DNA of 64,000 bases from Bin87 sp965207585 (GCA_965207585.1 CBDBMT010000003.1:2666001-2730000), one strand, 5' to 3'; positions 17,305-26,025 are shown, numbered from the stretch's first letter. The notes: a model not told the origin generated them from the letters alone. Program-made: numbers and translations.

Positions 17305-17847
17305 TCATCGGTTGAGCCCGAAAACCCCCGCCAGCGCCGCCCGCTCCAGCGCCTGCATCGCCGTCCGCTCCCCTTCCTCGTAGTGGTCGTGGCCGAGCAG
17401 GTGCAGCGCCCCGTGCACTATCAGCAGCGCCAGCTCCCGGCGCAGTGGAAGGCCCTGATTCTCCGCCTGCCGCGCAGCCTGCGGCGCCGAGACGATTATC
17501 TCCCCCAGGGGCGGCGGCTCGTCCTCAGGCAACGGCCATCCCGGATGCGCATCCTCACCTGACCTCGGCGCGTCGTCATCCCCTTCCCAGTGCCCCCAGT
17601 GCTCGAACGAAAACGACAGCACGTCGGTCGTCCGGTCCACTCCTCGGTACTCCCGATTCAGTTGCCGCACCGTTTCGTCGTCGGTCAGCAGCAGGCTGAC
17701 TTGCCCGCGGGTATCCGCCGAAAGCGATCCGGCAAGTCCATGACGAACCGCTGCCTCCAACCAGCCGTCATCGCCAACGTCACCGCATTCTTCCCGCAGG
17801 TCGATCTGCACACTTACAACAATATTGGGGAGCAAAGTGTCCATCAT
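17305..17847 (-). CDS. ybeY: Endoribonuclease YbeY (rRNA maturation)
   Basis: A 180-residue single-strand endoribonuclease for 16S rRNA 3' maturation and ribosome quality control. The zinc motif H-x3-H-x5-H is seen as HGALHLLGHDH (about residues 139-149) and the TTDVLSFSF motif is at about 72-80. Between them lies an acidic proline-rich insertion (DDDAPRSGEDAHP...). Start: adjacent ATG codons at 17847/17844; an in-frame start at 17892 is also possible but would add a non-conserved tail. It is convergent with pgpA, with stop codons 1 bp apart. Confidence 0.92.
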   Translation of the reverse strand: MMDTLLPNIVVSVQIDLREECGDVGDDGWLEAAVRHGLAGSLSADTRGQVSLLLTDDETVRQLNREYRGVDRTTDVLSFSFEHWGHWEGDDDAPRSGEDAHPGWPLPEDEPPPLGEIIVSAPQAARQAENQGLPLRRELALLIVHGALHLLGHDHYEEGERTAMQALERAALAGVFGLNR

Positions 17848-17915
17848 CCTGAAATTATCGTCCTGATTGCCCCGTGATACAATTGCTGGCATAGCTTCGG
17901 ACCCAGGACGACGCC

Positions 17916-18389
17916 ATGAGCGATGAGCAGTTTACCCCCAACTCGGACCCCGGCGACGATCGCTGGGCGGACTACGCACTGCCGGAAGAGGGCGTTGCCG
18001 ACCTGGCTGACCGGTTGGTGGAGTTCCTCCCGGAACACGAAGAAAATGATCCTCCGCTCATTATAGGCCAGGTGCTGGACGACTTTATCGACCAGTCCGG
18101 CGCCATGCCCGAAAACCTGCGCGATGAAGACGCTCACGCGGTGATCTGCCAGATGCAGATGGCGGTCACCCTGGCCTACCAACTGGGCCGCCTCGAGTCC
18201 CGCTCCCCGGAAATGGTGCGCCGGTTCATCCTCGAGGCCATCGAAAAGTGGGAGGCCAAACCCCTCTCGGACTCTCTGGATTTCGTCGAAGCCGATTTTC
18301 GCAAGCCCAAGGAGTTGGTGCTGCCGCGTCTGCGCCGCTGGTGGCAGGAAAATCTCACTACCGAAGACTATTACTGGGACGAAGACTAA
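17916..18389 (+). CDS. Conserved hypothetical acidic protein
   Basis: A 157-residue soluble, acidic protein that I do not recognise. It is mostly helical by composition (VADLADRLVEFLPEHEE, AVICQMQMAVTLAYQLGRLE, MVRRFILEAIEKWEAK), with a tryptophan-rich end RRWWQENLTTEDYYWDED. It has no signal peptide or membrane segment. It is divergent from ybeY with a 68-bp gap; a TACAAT hexamer at 17877-17882 could serve as -10. Codon use matches neighbouring core genes, so it is probably a lineage-specific housekeeping protein rather than a recent import. Confidence 0.65.
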   Translation: MSDEQFTPNSDPGDDRWADYALPEEGVADLADRLVEFLPEHEENDPPLIIGQVLDDFIDQSGAMPENLRDEDAHAVICQMQMAVTLAYQLGRLESRSPEMVRRFILEAIEKWEAKPLSDSLDFVEADFRKPKELVLPRLRRWWQENLTTEDYYWDED

Positions 18390-18488
18390 TTTGTCTCTCG
18401 GTTTTCCGTTTCGTGACGCTGAAAGCGTCACTGTGCGCTGTCCTCTCTGGGCTTCGAGTCCGGCGTTGACTGGGAGGGAACCTATCCG

Positions 18489-19667
18489 ATGACCACCGCC
18501 ACCTACGACCTGGTGCTGTCTGGCGGCAACCTGCTCGACCCGGCCCAGGGAATCGACGACCAACCCCGCGACATCGCCTTCAAGGACGGCAAGGTTGCTG
18601 CGGTTGCCGACCACATCGACCCGTCCGCCGCAACCCAGGCCATTGATGCCAGCGGCAAATTAATCACCCCTGGCCTCATCGATTTGCACGGTCACTTCTA
18701 CCACGGCGGCAGCGGCACCGCCGTCCACGCTGACCAGACCTGCCTCGGCAGCGGCGTGACCACTGGAGTCGATGCCGGCAGCGCCGGTTTCCTCAACTAC
18801 GGCGCAATGCGCGACTACGTCTTTCCCGCCCATCGCACTCGCCTGCTCGCCTTCCTGCACATCGGAGCCGTTGGCTTGGCCGCCAATGGCGTTTTGGGCG
18901 GTGGCCTCCATGATATGCGCGTCATCGATGTCGACCGTACAGTCCAGGCAATCAAGGAGAACCCCGGTTTTGTCTTCGGCGTCAAGGTCCGGATGCACCA
19001 CGACGCCGTGGCCCGCTGGAACGCCCACGAGGCTATGACCCGCGCGCGCGAAGCCGCAACCGAGGCCGGCGTGCGCCTCATGGTGCACGTCAGCGGCACA
19101 CCCATACCTCTGCCCGACGTGCTCGAGCACCTGGGCCCGGGTGACATCTCCACCCATGCGTTCAACGGTCTTCCTGACAACATCCTTGACGCGGCCGGCA
19201 AGGTTCGACCTGAAGTCCGCGCCGCCGTTGACCGCGAGGTCATCATGGACGTGGCCCATGCCGGCGTCCACTGCGACGTCGAGGTGGTCAAGGCCGCCAT
19301 GGATCAGGGAATCGTCCCCGATACCATCAGCACCGACGTGCACATCGCCCCGCCCGGCCGCGTCGTCTACCTCATGAACGACCTGGTGAGCAAATTCCAC
19401 GCCTTGGGCATGCCCCTGGCCGACGCCGTCGCCGCCAGCACCAGCCGCCCTGCCCGGATCCTGGGCCTGCAGGACAGCATCGGCTCCCTGGCCGTGGGCA
19501 TGGAAGGCGACGCCGCGATCTGGGACAAGCGGGAGGGCAGATTCGTGTGGCATGACATGGCCGGTCACAACGTCGACGGCAAACTCCGCCTCGACACCTT
19601 CGCCACCATCAAGGGCGGCATGACCGCCTGGCGCGAGGGTCGTCTCACTGAGATGGGACAGTGTTGA
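18489..19667 (+). CDS. Amidohydrolase/deacetylase family metallohydrolase
   Basis: A 392-residue amidohydrolase-superfamily TIM barrel related to dihydroorotase-like and N-acetyl-amino-acid deacetylases (COG3964 type). Metal site: HGH in LIDLHGHFYHG (about residues 64-66), the probable carbamylated lysine in FGVKVRM (about 163), histidines in LMVHVSG and DISTHAFNG, and the catalytic aspartate in ISTDVHI. N- and C-terminal strands form the usual composite beta-sandwich (LVLSGGNLLDPAQG, WDKREGRF). ATG follows GGGAGGGAA. It would hydrolyse a cyclic amide or N-acyl group; the substrate is unknown. Confidence 0.85.
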   Translation: MTTATYDLVLSGGNLLDPAQGIDDQPRDIAFKDGKVAAVADHIDPSAATQAIDASGKLITPGLIDLHGHFYHGGSGTAVHADQTCLGSGVTTGVDAGSAGFLNYGAMRDYVFPAHRTRLLAFLHIGAVGLAANGVLGGGLHDMRVIDVDRTVQAIKENPGFVFGVKVRMHHDAVARWNAHEAMTRAREAATEAGVRLMVHVSGTPIPLPDVLEHLGPGDISTHAFNGLPDNILDAAGKVRPEVRAAVDREVIMDVAHAGVHCDVEVVKAAMDQGIVPDTISTDVHIAPPGRVVYLMNDLVSKFHALGMPLADAVAASTSRPARILGLQDSIGSLAVGMEGDAAIWDKREGRFVWHDMAGHNVDGKLRLDTFATIKGGMTAWREGRLTEMGQC

Positions 19668-19855
19668 CACTGGCCCCGCATAGAGATTGGACTTGACCGT
19701 TCGACGAACCGCCTCCCGATTTTGACAACGATATGCCAACGCCGTGAATTGCCGCCGGTATCTCATTGAACGTCTCGCGTCTGCTCGATGAATGTGGTGG
19801 GAATACGGACCCGGTCTTGGCTTGCGACCATCAGGCGGTATAGTAAGGACAAACC

Positions 19856-20749
19856 ATGCGCATTGGTGAATTTGACATAGCCGAACCCGTGCCGGAGCTG
19901 CACGAACCTCACATGCTGGCTGTGCTCCGGCCGTGGATCGACGTCGGAAACGTAGGCAGCCTGTCGCTCGGCCGGATCGAGCGCCACCTGCGCAGCCAGG
20001 AACTCGGCCGCCTGTATCGCCCCGGACGCTACTACGATTTCACCCGTTACCGTCCGCGGTCATATCTCGTCAACGGCCGCCGCGAGGTCACGGTTCCCAA
20101 TACCATCATCCGCTACGCCAACCCGGAAGATGGTCAACACCTGCTGACCGCCCATCTCCTGGAGCCTCATCTCTATGGCGAGGACTACTCCGACGCGCTC
20201 CTGGAGATCATCAATCACTTCGGCGTAAAGCAGTATGCCCTCATCGGCGGCATGTACGACATGGTACCGCATACCCGCCCGCTGGTGGTTTCCGGCTTGG
20301 GCACTGGGGAGAACGTGGAGCGTGACTACCGCATTGCCAACGCCCGTGCCAGCAGCTACGAGGGTCCCACCACCATCACCTACACCATCAGCCAAACCGC
20401 CGCGGAGACGGGAGTCGAGACCCGCGCCTTCGTTGTCCACCTGCCCCAGTACCTCAATCTGGATGACGATCACCAGGGCGCGGCCCGCATGATGGACTTG
20501 CTCTGTCGCATGTACAACCTGCCCGACTACATCGCCCAGACTGAGCGCGGTCAGAAGCAGTACGACGAACTCACCCCCAACGACGGGCAGATCCCCAGCG
20601 GCGACACGCTCGCTCGCATCGAGGAAATGTACGACAACGAGTACGGCAGCGACGAGCAGTCTGAGCCCACCACGCCTTTGCCATCCAGCATCGAAGAATT
20701 CCTCCAGGGCCTCGGCGCGGATCTCGGCGACGATGAGGAGAACCGCTAG
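19856..20749 (+). CDS. PAC2 (proteasome assembly chaperone 2) family protein
   Basis: A 297-residue PAC2-fold protein: conserved segments are HLLTAHLLEPHLYGEDYSDA (about residues 95-115), YALIGGMYDMVPHTRPLVVSG (about 128-148) and a C-terminal region ending in a negatively charged tail. PAC2 proteins resemble a proteasome assembly chaperone in archaea/eukaryotes; in bacteria their role is unknown, often near proteolysis genes. An M20 peptidase follows after 30 bp. The first 90 residues include an extra basic region. Family is confident, role speculative. Confidence 0.8.
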   Translation: MRIGEFDIAEPVPELHEPHMLAVLRPWIDVGNVGSLSLGRIERHLRSQELGRLYRPGRYYDFTRYRPRSYLVNGRREVTVPNTIIRYANPEDGQHLLTAHLLEPHLYGEDYSDALLEIINHFGVKQYALIGGMYDMVPHTRPLVVSGLGTGENVERDYRIANARASSYEGPTTITYTISQTAAETGVETRAFVVHLPQYLNLDDDHQGAARMMDLLCRMYNLPDYIAQTERGQKQYDELTPNDGQIPSGDTLARIEEMYDNEYGSDEQSEPTTPLPSSIEEFLQGLGADLGDDEENR

Positions 20750-20779
20750 GCTCTTGCCCTCTGCGGGGATAGTGAACCC

Positions 20780-22111
20780 ATGGTATCCCCGTCGCATTCA
20801 ACCGGAGTCAGACTGCCGGTAGCCCAGCTCCTCCAGAAGCTAATCCGCTTCGACACCACCAACCCGCCCGGCAACGAGAGTGACTGCGCTGGCTACTGTC
20901 GGCATGTCCTCGCTGACGCCGGCATCGCTGCCGACCTCCTCGGCGAAGATCCGGACCGTCTCAACGTGGTTAGTCGCCTGCCCGGCCGTGGTGAGGCTCC
21001 GCCGCTGCTGCTCTACGGCCACATCGACGTAGTACCCACTGCCTTCCAACCCTGGGACGTCCCGCCCTTCGAGGGCCGCCTCCAGGACGACTACGTCTGG
21101 GGCCGCGGCGCGCTGGACATGAAAGGCGGGGTCGCCATGATGATGGACGCCTTCATCCGCGCTCACCAGGAGGATGCGAGCCTCCCCGGCGACGTGATCC
21201 TGGCCTTGGTCAGCGACGAGGAGGCCGGCGGCAACACCGGAGCCGCCTGGCTGGCGCAAACCCACCCTGAGTTTTTTGAAGGCGTCCGCTACGCCGTCGG
21301 CGAGTTCGGCGGCTTCAGCAAGACCTACCGGGGCCGCAAGTTCTACATGGTGCAGGTTGCCGAGAAGCAGGGCTGCCAAGTCCAGGCCATCGCCCGCGGG
21401 CCCGGCGGACACGGTTCGCTGGTCTACCACGACACCGCGCCCACCCGCATGGCGAAGTTTCTCGTTGATCTAGACCGCACGCCTTTGCCGTTCCACGTCC
21501 ATCCGGTCACGCGCATGATGATCGAGGCCATGAGCGGCAGTCTGCCGATGCCGGACTGCGCCTTTCTCAAATTGCTGCTCAACCCCGCGTTCACCGGCCG
21601 TATGTTGCGCCGCATGGGAACCGCCGGCCAGGAGCTGGAGCCACTGTTCCGGCACACCGCCAACGCCACGGTCATCGCCGGCGGCGAAAAGACCAACGTC
21701 ATCCCCAGCGAGGTGACGGTTACCCTCGATTGCCGGATGCTCCCCGGCTACGACGCCGAGGACCTGCTTGGCGAGTTGCAGCACATCGCCGGCCCCGACA
21801 TCGAGCTCCAGGCCATCCGCTTCGAGCCCAAGCCCTGGCTCCTGAACATGGGCCTCTTCGACACCCTCGCGGACATCATCCGGGAACAGGACTCCGAGGG
21901 CGTCTCCGTGCCCATGCTCATGCCTGCCAGCACCGACGGGCGCCATTTCGCTACCCTCGGCATCCAGACCTACGGCTGGATGCCCATGAACCTGCCCGCT
22001 GATTTTGACTTCCTCAAGACCATCCACGCCGCCAACGAGCGCGTGCCGGTCTCCGCGCTGGAGTTCGGGGCGGAGGCGCTTTACCAGTTGCTGCAACGCT
22101 TCCACGAATGA
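20780..22111 (+). CDS. M20 family metallopeptidase (ArgE/DapE/carboxypeptidase type)
   Basis: A 443-residue zinc exopeptidase/deacylase. Metal-site motifs: LLYGHIDVVPT (about residues 76-86), WGRGALDMKGG (about 111-121), VSDEEAGG (about 143-150) with the catalytic Glu-Glu, and an H near the C terminus (GRHFATLG). The lid/dimerisation domain lies between about residues 195 and 320. M20 enzymes remove N-acyl groups or C-terminal residues; which it does here cannot be read. It probably forms an operon with the PAC2 gene. Confidence 0.88.
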   Translation: MVSPSHSTGVRLPVAQLLQKLIRFDTTNPPGNESDCAGYCRHVLADAGIAADLLGEDPDRLNVVSRLPGRGEAPPLLLYGHIDVVPTAFQPWDVPPFEGRLQDDYVWGRGALDMKGGVAMMMDAFIRAHQEDASLPGDVILALVSDEEAGGNTGAAWLAQTHPEFFEGVRYAVGEFGGFSKTYRGRKFYMVQVAEKQGCQVQAIARGPGGHGSLVYHDTAPTRMAKFLVDLDRTPLPFHVHPVTRMMIEAMSGSLPMPDCAFLKLLLNPAFTGRMLRRMGTAGQELEPLFRHTANATVIAGGEKTNVIPSEVTVTLDCRMLPGYDAEDLLGELQHIAGPDIELQAIRFEPKPWLLNMGLFDTLADIIREQDSEGVSVPMLMPASTDGRHFATLGIQTYGWMPMNLPADFDFLKTIHAANERVPVSALEFGAEALYQLLQRFHE

Positions 22112-22248
22112 TGGTGCGTGTAATGGGCTTGTTGGCGGGGTTGATAGGAATGATTTGCATGGATCTACATCATGATGGGGATTCGGTGGATTTGAGCATC
22201 CCTTGGCAAAAGCGACTACGCATTTTCGCTTGGTGACTGCGCTACTCT

Positions 22249-23076
22249 TCACCATCCGCCTTTCTGCAACTCTGCCTCATAGCGGGCGATGATGCTGGTG
22301 ACGTGGGGGTACACCGGCAGATTCTCTTTCCCATCCCACCAGCGGAAGGATTCCAATTCCCGATCGCTGAGCCGTGGTTCGCCGCCAGCGAAAACCAGTA
22401 CGACTTTGTGGTCGTTGAAACTCCCTTCGCTCTCATAATCAAAAAGGCGTTCGGCTTTGTACGCTTTCATTCCCAGTTCTTCGCCGAGTTCGCGGCACGC
22501 GGCAGTCAACGCAGCCTCACCTTTATCTATGCCGCCACCTGGGAACGAATAGCGATTTCGTCCCTTGTCCCTTACCAGCAAATATCTCCCATCCCTGACC
22601 ACCAGCGCGGTGGCTCGCTGCCGCTTTCGACTGCGTTCCTCGCTGGAACGGCGATTGCCTGATTCCGATGTGTAATCTCTTTCTACCTGAGCCTTGCCGT
22701 TTTTGATGTCAGCCCATAATTTCAATGCCTTGTTATCTCCGCCGAAGGCCAGCTCTTCCGGCCTTACTTTGTTGGGATTTCTCCAGCGGACGTCCAAGCA
22801 TTCCCGGCGTTGGAAACGCAGACGACCGCCGACCGGCTGGCCTACGAATACCTTGACCGGGTGAGTGTTTCCGGTGAACAACCGCTGCGTGATTTTGACG
22901 ATAATGCCGGTTTCTTCTTTCGTTTCGCGGTAAGCGGCGCGACGGCTGCTTTCACCTCGGTCAACCAGACCTCCCGGTAACGACCACTTGCCTTTTCTTT
23001 TGCCGTAAGCCCGCTGTACGAAGAGAACTTCGCCTTTGTCATTTTCAACCAGGCAGAACGCGACCTTTCTACTCAT
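22249..23076 (-). CDS. Tandem Nudix hydrolase (two complete Nudix domains)
   Basis: A 275-residue protein with two intact Nudix boxes. The first is GGLVDRGE...RETKEETG at about residues 33-56 and the second is GGGIDKGE...RELGEELG at about 180-203, both with the full G-x5-E-x7-R-E-x2-E-E-x-G spacing. Start is ATG 23076 with a strong GGGGAGG site; a longer frame upstream is non-coding in character. Nudix enzymes hydrolyse nucleoside diphosphate-linked compounds. Between the domains is a basic linker (RRSSEERSRKRQR). The MNT-HEPN gene lies 29 bp upstream on the same strand, so they are likely co-expressed. Confidence 0.87.
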   Translation of the reverse strand: MSRKVAFCLVENDKGEVLFVQRAYGKRKGKWSLPGGLVDRGESSRRAAYRETKEETGIIVKITQRLFTGNTHPVKVFVGQPVGGRLRFQRRECLDVRWRNPNKVRPEELAFGGDNKALKLWADIKNGKAQVERDYTSESGNRRSSEERSRKRQRATALVVRDGRYLLVRDKGRNRYSFPGGGIDKGEAALTAACRELGEELGMKAYKAERLFDYESEGSFNDHKVVLVFAGGEPRLSDRELESFRWWDGKENLPVYPHVTSIIARYEAELQKGGW

Positions 23077-23105
23077 TGGAACCTCCCCAGTATGATGTGC
23101 GGGCG

Positions 23106-23936
23106 TCAGCCCCGGCGCCCCGGCGGCGTATATCGGGGCAGCCTCGCCCCGGCGTCGTTTTCGATCAACTCCATCATCGCTGTGACGGTTTCCTTGATCG
23201 CTGACAGTACCCCCGCTTCGTCGGGCGGCGGTTCCTGCACTCCTTCGTAGGGCGCATCGATGGCGTACTCGGTCAGGAAGGAGAAGTCGTTGCCGGCTAG
23301 GATTCGACGGCCGCCAGCAAAGGTTTCCACGGCCTGCTGCAAAACGCCGATGTCGTGGGTTCGCAACCACGTATTGCCCTGACCGTCGTCGTAGCCCATG
23401 TAGGCCAGGAAGCCTTTGAGCGCGTTTTCAAGGCACCGCTGGAAGTTGTGGCCGACTTCTTCGTAGCCCAGGCCGGCGTCAAGCGCCATTTCGGCCAGCA
23501 GTATCTGACGTTGGTAGTTAATAAATCGCTGCTCTACGTCGGGCCAGTTGTTGGGCGGGGTATGCGGATAGCGGTCGCCGTCATTCGTCGGCTCGTGGTT
23601 CATGTTGATCCCGTCTCTGAGCGCAGCATAAGTCAGGTGAGTGCGAGCCTGCCGGTAACGGTGAAAGTCGACGGGACTGTAGCGCACCAGGTCGATTTTC
23701 ACGGGGTGGCCGTATATTTCCAGCGCCTTCGCTTTGCCCGCTTGCAGACCCAACCGATATTTCTCCTTGGTGCCGGGGTCGGATTCCGAGATGGTGAAAA
23801 TGTCGATATCGGAGTTGTCCCGCCAATCGCCCCGGGCGCGGGAACCGAACAGGAAAATGTCGACGGGCTGGATAACATCCCGGACGACTTGGGCCACGGC
23901 GATGGCGCGCTCATCGTAATTTGGCGTGGCGTTCAT
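23106..23936 (-). CDS. MNT nucleotidyltransferase-HEPN fusion protein
   Basis: A 276-residue single chain. The N-terminal domain is a minimal nucleotidyltransferase with the motif FLFGSRARGDWRDNSDIDIF (about residues 29-48), including the two catalytic aspartates. Residues about 130-215 are a HEPN domain (QILLAEMALDAGLGYEEVG, then NFQRCLENALKGFLAYMG and RTHDIGVLQQAVE), with R-x-x-x-H-like residues of the MNT-linked group. MNT and HEPN are usually separate antitoxin and toxin subunits, in which MNT AMPylates the HEPN RNase; here they are fused. The next gene is the tandem Nudix. Confidence 0.84.
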   Translation of the reverse strand: MNATPNYDERAIAVAQVVRDVIQPVDIFLFGSRARGDWRDNSDIDIFTISESDPGTKEKYRLGLQAGKAKALEIYGHPVKIDLVRYSPVDFHRYRQARTHLTYAALRDGINMNHEPTNDGDRYPHTPPNNWPDVEQRFINYQRQILLAEMALDAGLGYEEVGHNFQRCLENALKGFLAYMGYDDGQGNTWLRTHDIGVLQQAVETFAGGRRILAGNDFSFLTEYAIDAPYEGVQEPPPDEAGVLSAIKETVTAMMELIENDAGARLPRYTPPGRRG

Positions 23937-23981
23937 TAGGCCACCTCTCCGATGTCCCTACCCTGTGCTCCTTTTCGGTTC

Positions 23982-24022
23982 AAAAATTATTATGCCATGA
24001 CCGGATTTGCCCGGTCATGGCA
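23982..24022 (-). terminator. Rho-independent terminator of the infC-rpmI-rplT operon
   Basis: A perfect 12-bp stem, TGCCATGACCGG (23993-24004) with CCGGTCATGGCA (24011-24022), loop ATTTGC. In the minus direction it is followed by TAATAATTTTTG. It lies 39 bp after the rplT stop and 57 bp before the MNT-HEPN start, so that gene should need its own promoter. Confidence 0.85.
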
Positions 24023-24060
24023 CTCACTGGTTTAATCCGTGCCGACTCCGGCAATCGAGA

Positions 24061-24420
24061 TCAGCCCACAGCTGCTCCCTTGGCCACGTCAATCAGCCGC
24101 TCGAAGGCGTCCGGATCCCGCACCGCCATGTCCGCCAGCATCTTGCGGTCGATCTCGATGCCGGCGACGTTCAACCCGTGCATGAACTGGCTGTAGGTCA
24201 TTCCGTGCTGGCGGGTCGCCGCGCCGATGCGGATGATCCACAGGCGCCGGAAATCGCCCTTGCGCTGCCGACGATGACGGTAGGCGTGGCTCCACGCGTG
24301 CATCACCGCCTCTTTGGCCCACTTGTAGTTGCGCCCGGAGGACGCCTGGTAGCCCTTGGCGGCTTTGATGATTTTCTTGTGACGGGCGCGCTTGGTCACG
24401 CCCCTTTTGACTCTTGGCAC
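24061..24420 (-). CDS. rplT: 50S ribosomal protein L20
   Basis: A 119-residue basic protein, typical length, recognised by PRVKRGVTKRARHKKIIKAA at the start, GYQASSGRNYKWAKEAVMHA, and the ending LADMAVRDPDAFERLIDVAK. It binds 23S rRNA and is needed early in 50S assembly. It is last in the infC-rpmI-rplT operon, 18 bp after rpmI, and is followed by a strong terminator. In several bacteria L20 represses this operon; no leader structure can be shown here without folding. Confidence 0.97.
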   Translation of the reverse strand: MPRVKRGVTKRARHKKIIKAAKGYQASSGRNYKWAKEAVMHAWSHAYRHRRQRKGDFRRLWIIRIGAATRQHGMTYSQFMHGLNVAGIEIDRKMLADMAVRDPDAFERLIDVAKGAAVG

Positions 24421-24438
24421 GGTTGCGGGTTCTCCAGT

Positions 24439-24639
24439 CTAGACGTCGTAGGGCACCAGCCGGCTCAGACGCTTCACGTCCGCGTCGGCGAAGCCGATCT
24501 TCTGCGCGAACTTTCGCGTAACCTTCTTCGGCTTCTTGCGCCGGAGGTGGCTGCTCATCCGCTTGCGGCGGAGCAGCTTGCCAGAGCCCGTCACGTGGAT
24601 GCGGGCCTTGGCCCCTTTGTGGGTTTTCAGTTTGGGCAT
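24439..24639 (-). CDS. rpmI: 50S ribosomal protein L35
   Basis: A 66-residue basic protein with the L35 pattern KLKTHKGAKARIHVTGSGKL, RRKRMSSHLRRKKPKK and the RLSRLVPYDV ending. It lies in the usual infC-rpmI-rplT order, 6 bp after infC. Confidence 0.96.
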   Translation of the reverse strand: MPKLKTHKGAKARIHVTGSGKLLRRKRMSSHLRRKKPKKVTRKFAQKIGFADADVKRLSRLVPYDV

Positions 24640-24645
24640 GTGCGA

Positions 24646-25200
24646 TTATTCCGTAGCTACTGCTTCCTTTCGTTCGTTGCGAGCTGCGACCGTCGGATTG
24701 GGTATCAGGACCATGGACATGGCCCGCCCTTCCATCGAAGGCTGCTGCTCCAGTCGAATGTCGTCTTTCAACTCCTCAGCCACCCGCTTCAACAGCGAAA
24801 GACCGTTTTGCTGGTGCACTGCCTCGCGCCCGCGGAACCGCACCGTCAGCTTGACCTTGTCGCCGTTGCCGATGAACTGGCGCACCTTTCGCAGTTTGGC
24901 GTCAAAGTCGTGGGTGCCGATGTTGGGGCGGAACCGCACTTCCTTCAGCTCGTTGCTTTTCTGGGATTTGCGGGTCTCGCGCTCCTTCTTGGACGAAAGG
25001 TACCGGAGTTTTCCGTAGTCCAGCAACCGCGCGACCGGCGGATCGGCGTTGGGCGCCACTTCCACCAGGTCAAGGTCATTCATCCGCGCCCTGGAGAGAG
25101 CGTCGGACACCGTCATCACGCCAAGCTGCTCGCCATCTTCTCCAATAACTCGTACCCGTGGGACGCGTATCTGTTCGTTGACCCTGTACTGCCTGGCTAT
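24646..25200 (-). CDS. infC: Translation initiation factor IF-3 (AUA start codon)
   Basis: A 184-residue IF-3 that binds the 30S subunit and proofreads start codons. The in-frame ATG/GTG codons at 25116/25119 would delete about 28 conserved residues. Reading upstream gives the expected N-terminal IF-3 sequence (RQYRVNEQIRVPRVRVIGED) directly after an ATA codon at 25198-25200, which is preceded by GGAGGTGA with a 4-base spacer; an in-frame TGA lies at 25228-25230 and no ATG, GTG or TTG occurs between. Both domains are complete (N domain with NADPPVARLLDYGK; C domain with FRGREAVHQQNG). A non-AUG start is known to underlie IF-3 autoregulation in other bacteria. Confidence 0.95.
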   Translation of the reverse strand: MARQYRVNEQIRVPRVRVIGEDGEQLGVMTVSDALSRARMNDLDLVEVAPNADPPVARLLDYGKLRYLSSKKERETRKSQKSNELKEVRFRPNIGTHDFDAKLRKVRQFIGNGDKVKLTVRFRGREAVHQQNGLSLLKRVAEELKDDIRLEQQPSMEGRAMSMVLIPNPTVAARNERKEAVATE

Positions 25201-25398
25201 GGCGTCACCTCCTTGGTGGTGCGTAACTCAGAAGGCTGGGACCGGAAACAGTCCCAACCGCTCATCATTGCACTATTCTAGCGGCGGCCCACCGGGCAGT
25301 CAACGATTTGAGAAGCGGTTCAGATCGTTGCCGGCCTTCACCTCACCGTTCGTTGCGTTGTTTCCGCGCTCTGGCCGCTGCGTCGAGCCAGGCTGGTT

Positions 25399-26025
25399 TC
25401 AGTCCAGCTCGTCATCATCGTTCTCATCGTCTTCGTACAGATCTTCGTCTTCATCGTCGAGGTCGTCTTCGCCGAAGAGATCTTCGTCCTCGTCCTCGTC
25501 GTCTCTAGCCAGCGTCTCGAAGATCCGGTTCAACTGCTCGTCTTCCTCAGAGCCTGGGGCTGCCAGCATGCGGGCGACTCCGGGAGCTTCTTCGGGCTCC
25601 GGTTCTGCGACGGGAATCCCCGCAAACCCGTAGAAAACGTCGCTTTCCAGCACCCGGGCCAATCCGCTGACCGTCAGCGTGATCGGTCGTATCGGCGTTG
25701 ACCATTTTTCGGTCAGCTCCGCATGCAACTCCGTCAAAGGCATCGGCTCCTCTCCCCGCAGCAGCAGGGTGCGAAACACTATCTCTTGCAGGGGCATTGC
25801 CGACTGTATGAACTCGGTGTCTCCGGCGCAATGCGTCCTGATCTCTTTGACCAAGTCGGACGGATCCGTGATTTCGGCTGGTGTCTTGCCAAACGACGGG
25901 CAAGTGGTGTTGAGCCGAGCCAGGAGCAACGGGATTGGAGACCTATTCAACTCTTCCAGCCGTTCCAGGCTGAACCGGTATTCAGGCCCTGCCGATCTGC
26001 TATTTCCGGTGACGGTGGTCGTCAT
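25399..26025 (-). CDS. Uncharacterised protein with helical domain and Asp/Glu-rich tail
   Basis: A 208-residue protein. Residues about 15-150 are a folded region (RFSLERLEELNRSPIPLLLARL; MPLQEIVFRTLLLRGEEPMPLTEL; LTVSGLARVLESDVFYGF), then a tail of almost only D and E, with L, F, Y and N, from about residue 165 to the end. The layout resembles the RNA polymerase delta subunit (a HARE-HTH domain plus acidic tail), and the LLRGEEPMPLTEL segment could be such a winged helix, but I cannot confirm it. Its start overlaps the moeA stop by 4 bp (ATGA), so it is translationally coupled to moeA; infC lies 198 bp further on. Confidence 0.65.
   Translation of the reverse strand: MTTTVTGNSRSAGPEYRFSLERLEELNRSPIPLLLARLNTTCPSFGKTPAEITDPSDLVKEIRTHCAGDTEFIQSAMPLQEIVFRTLLLRGEEPMPLTELHAELTEKWSTPIRPITLTVSGLARVLESDVFYGFAGIPVAEPEPEEAPGVARMLAAPGSEEDEQLNRIFETLARDDEDEDEDLFGEDDLDDEDEDLYEDDENDDDELD

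Noticed and set aside
24007..25281. A 424-residue plus-strand open frame across rplT, rpmI and infC
   Set aside because: It overlaps three certain ribosomal and initiation-factor genes; no family features.
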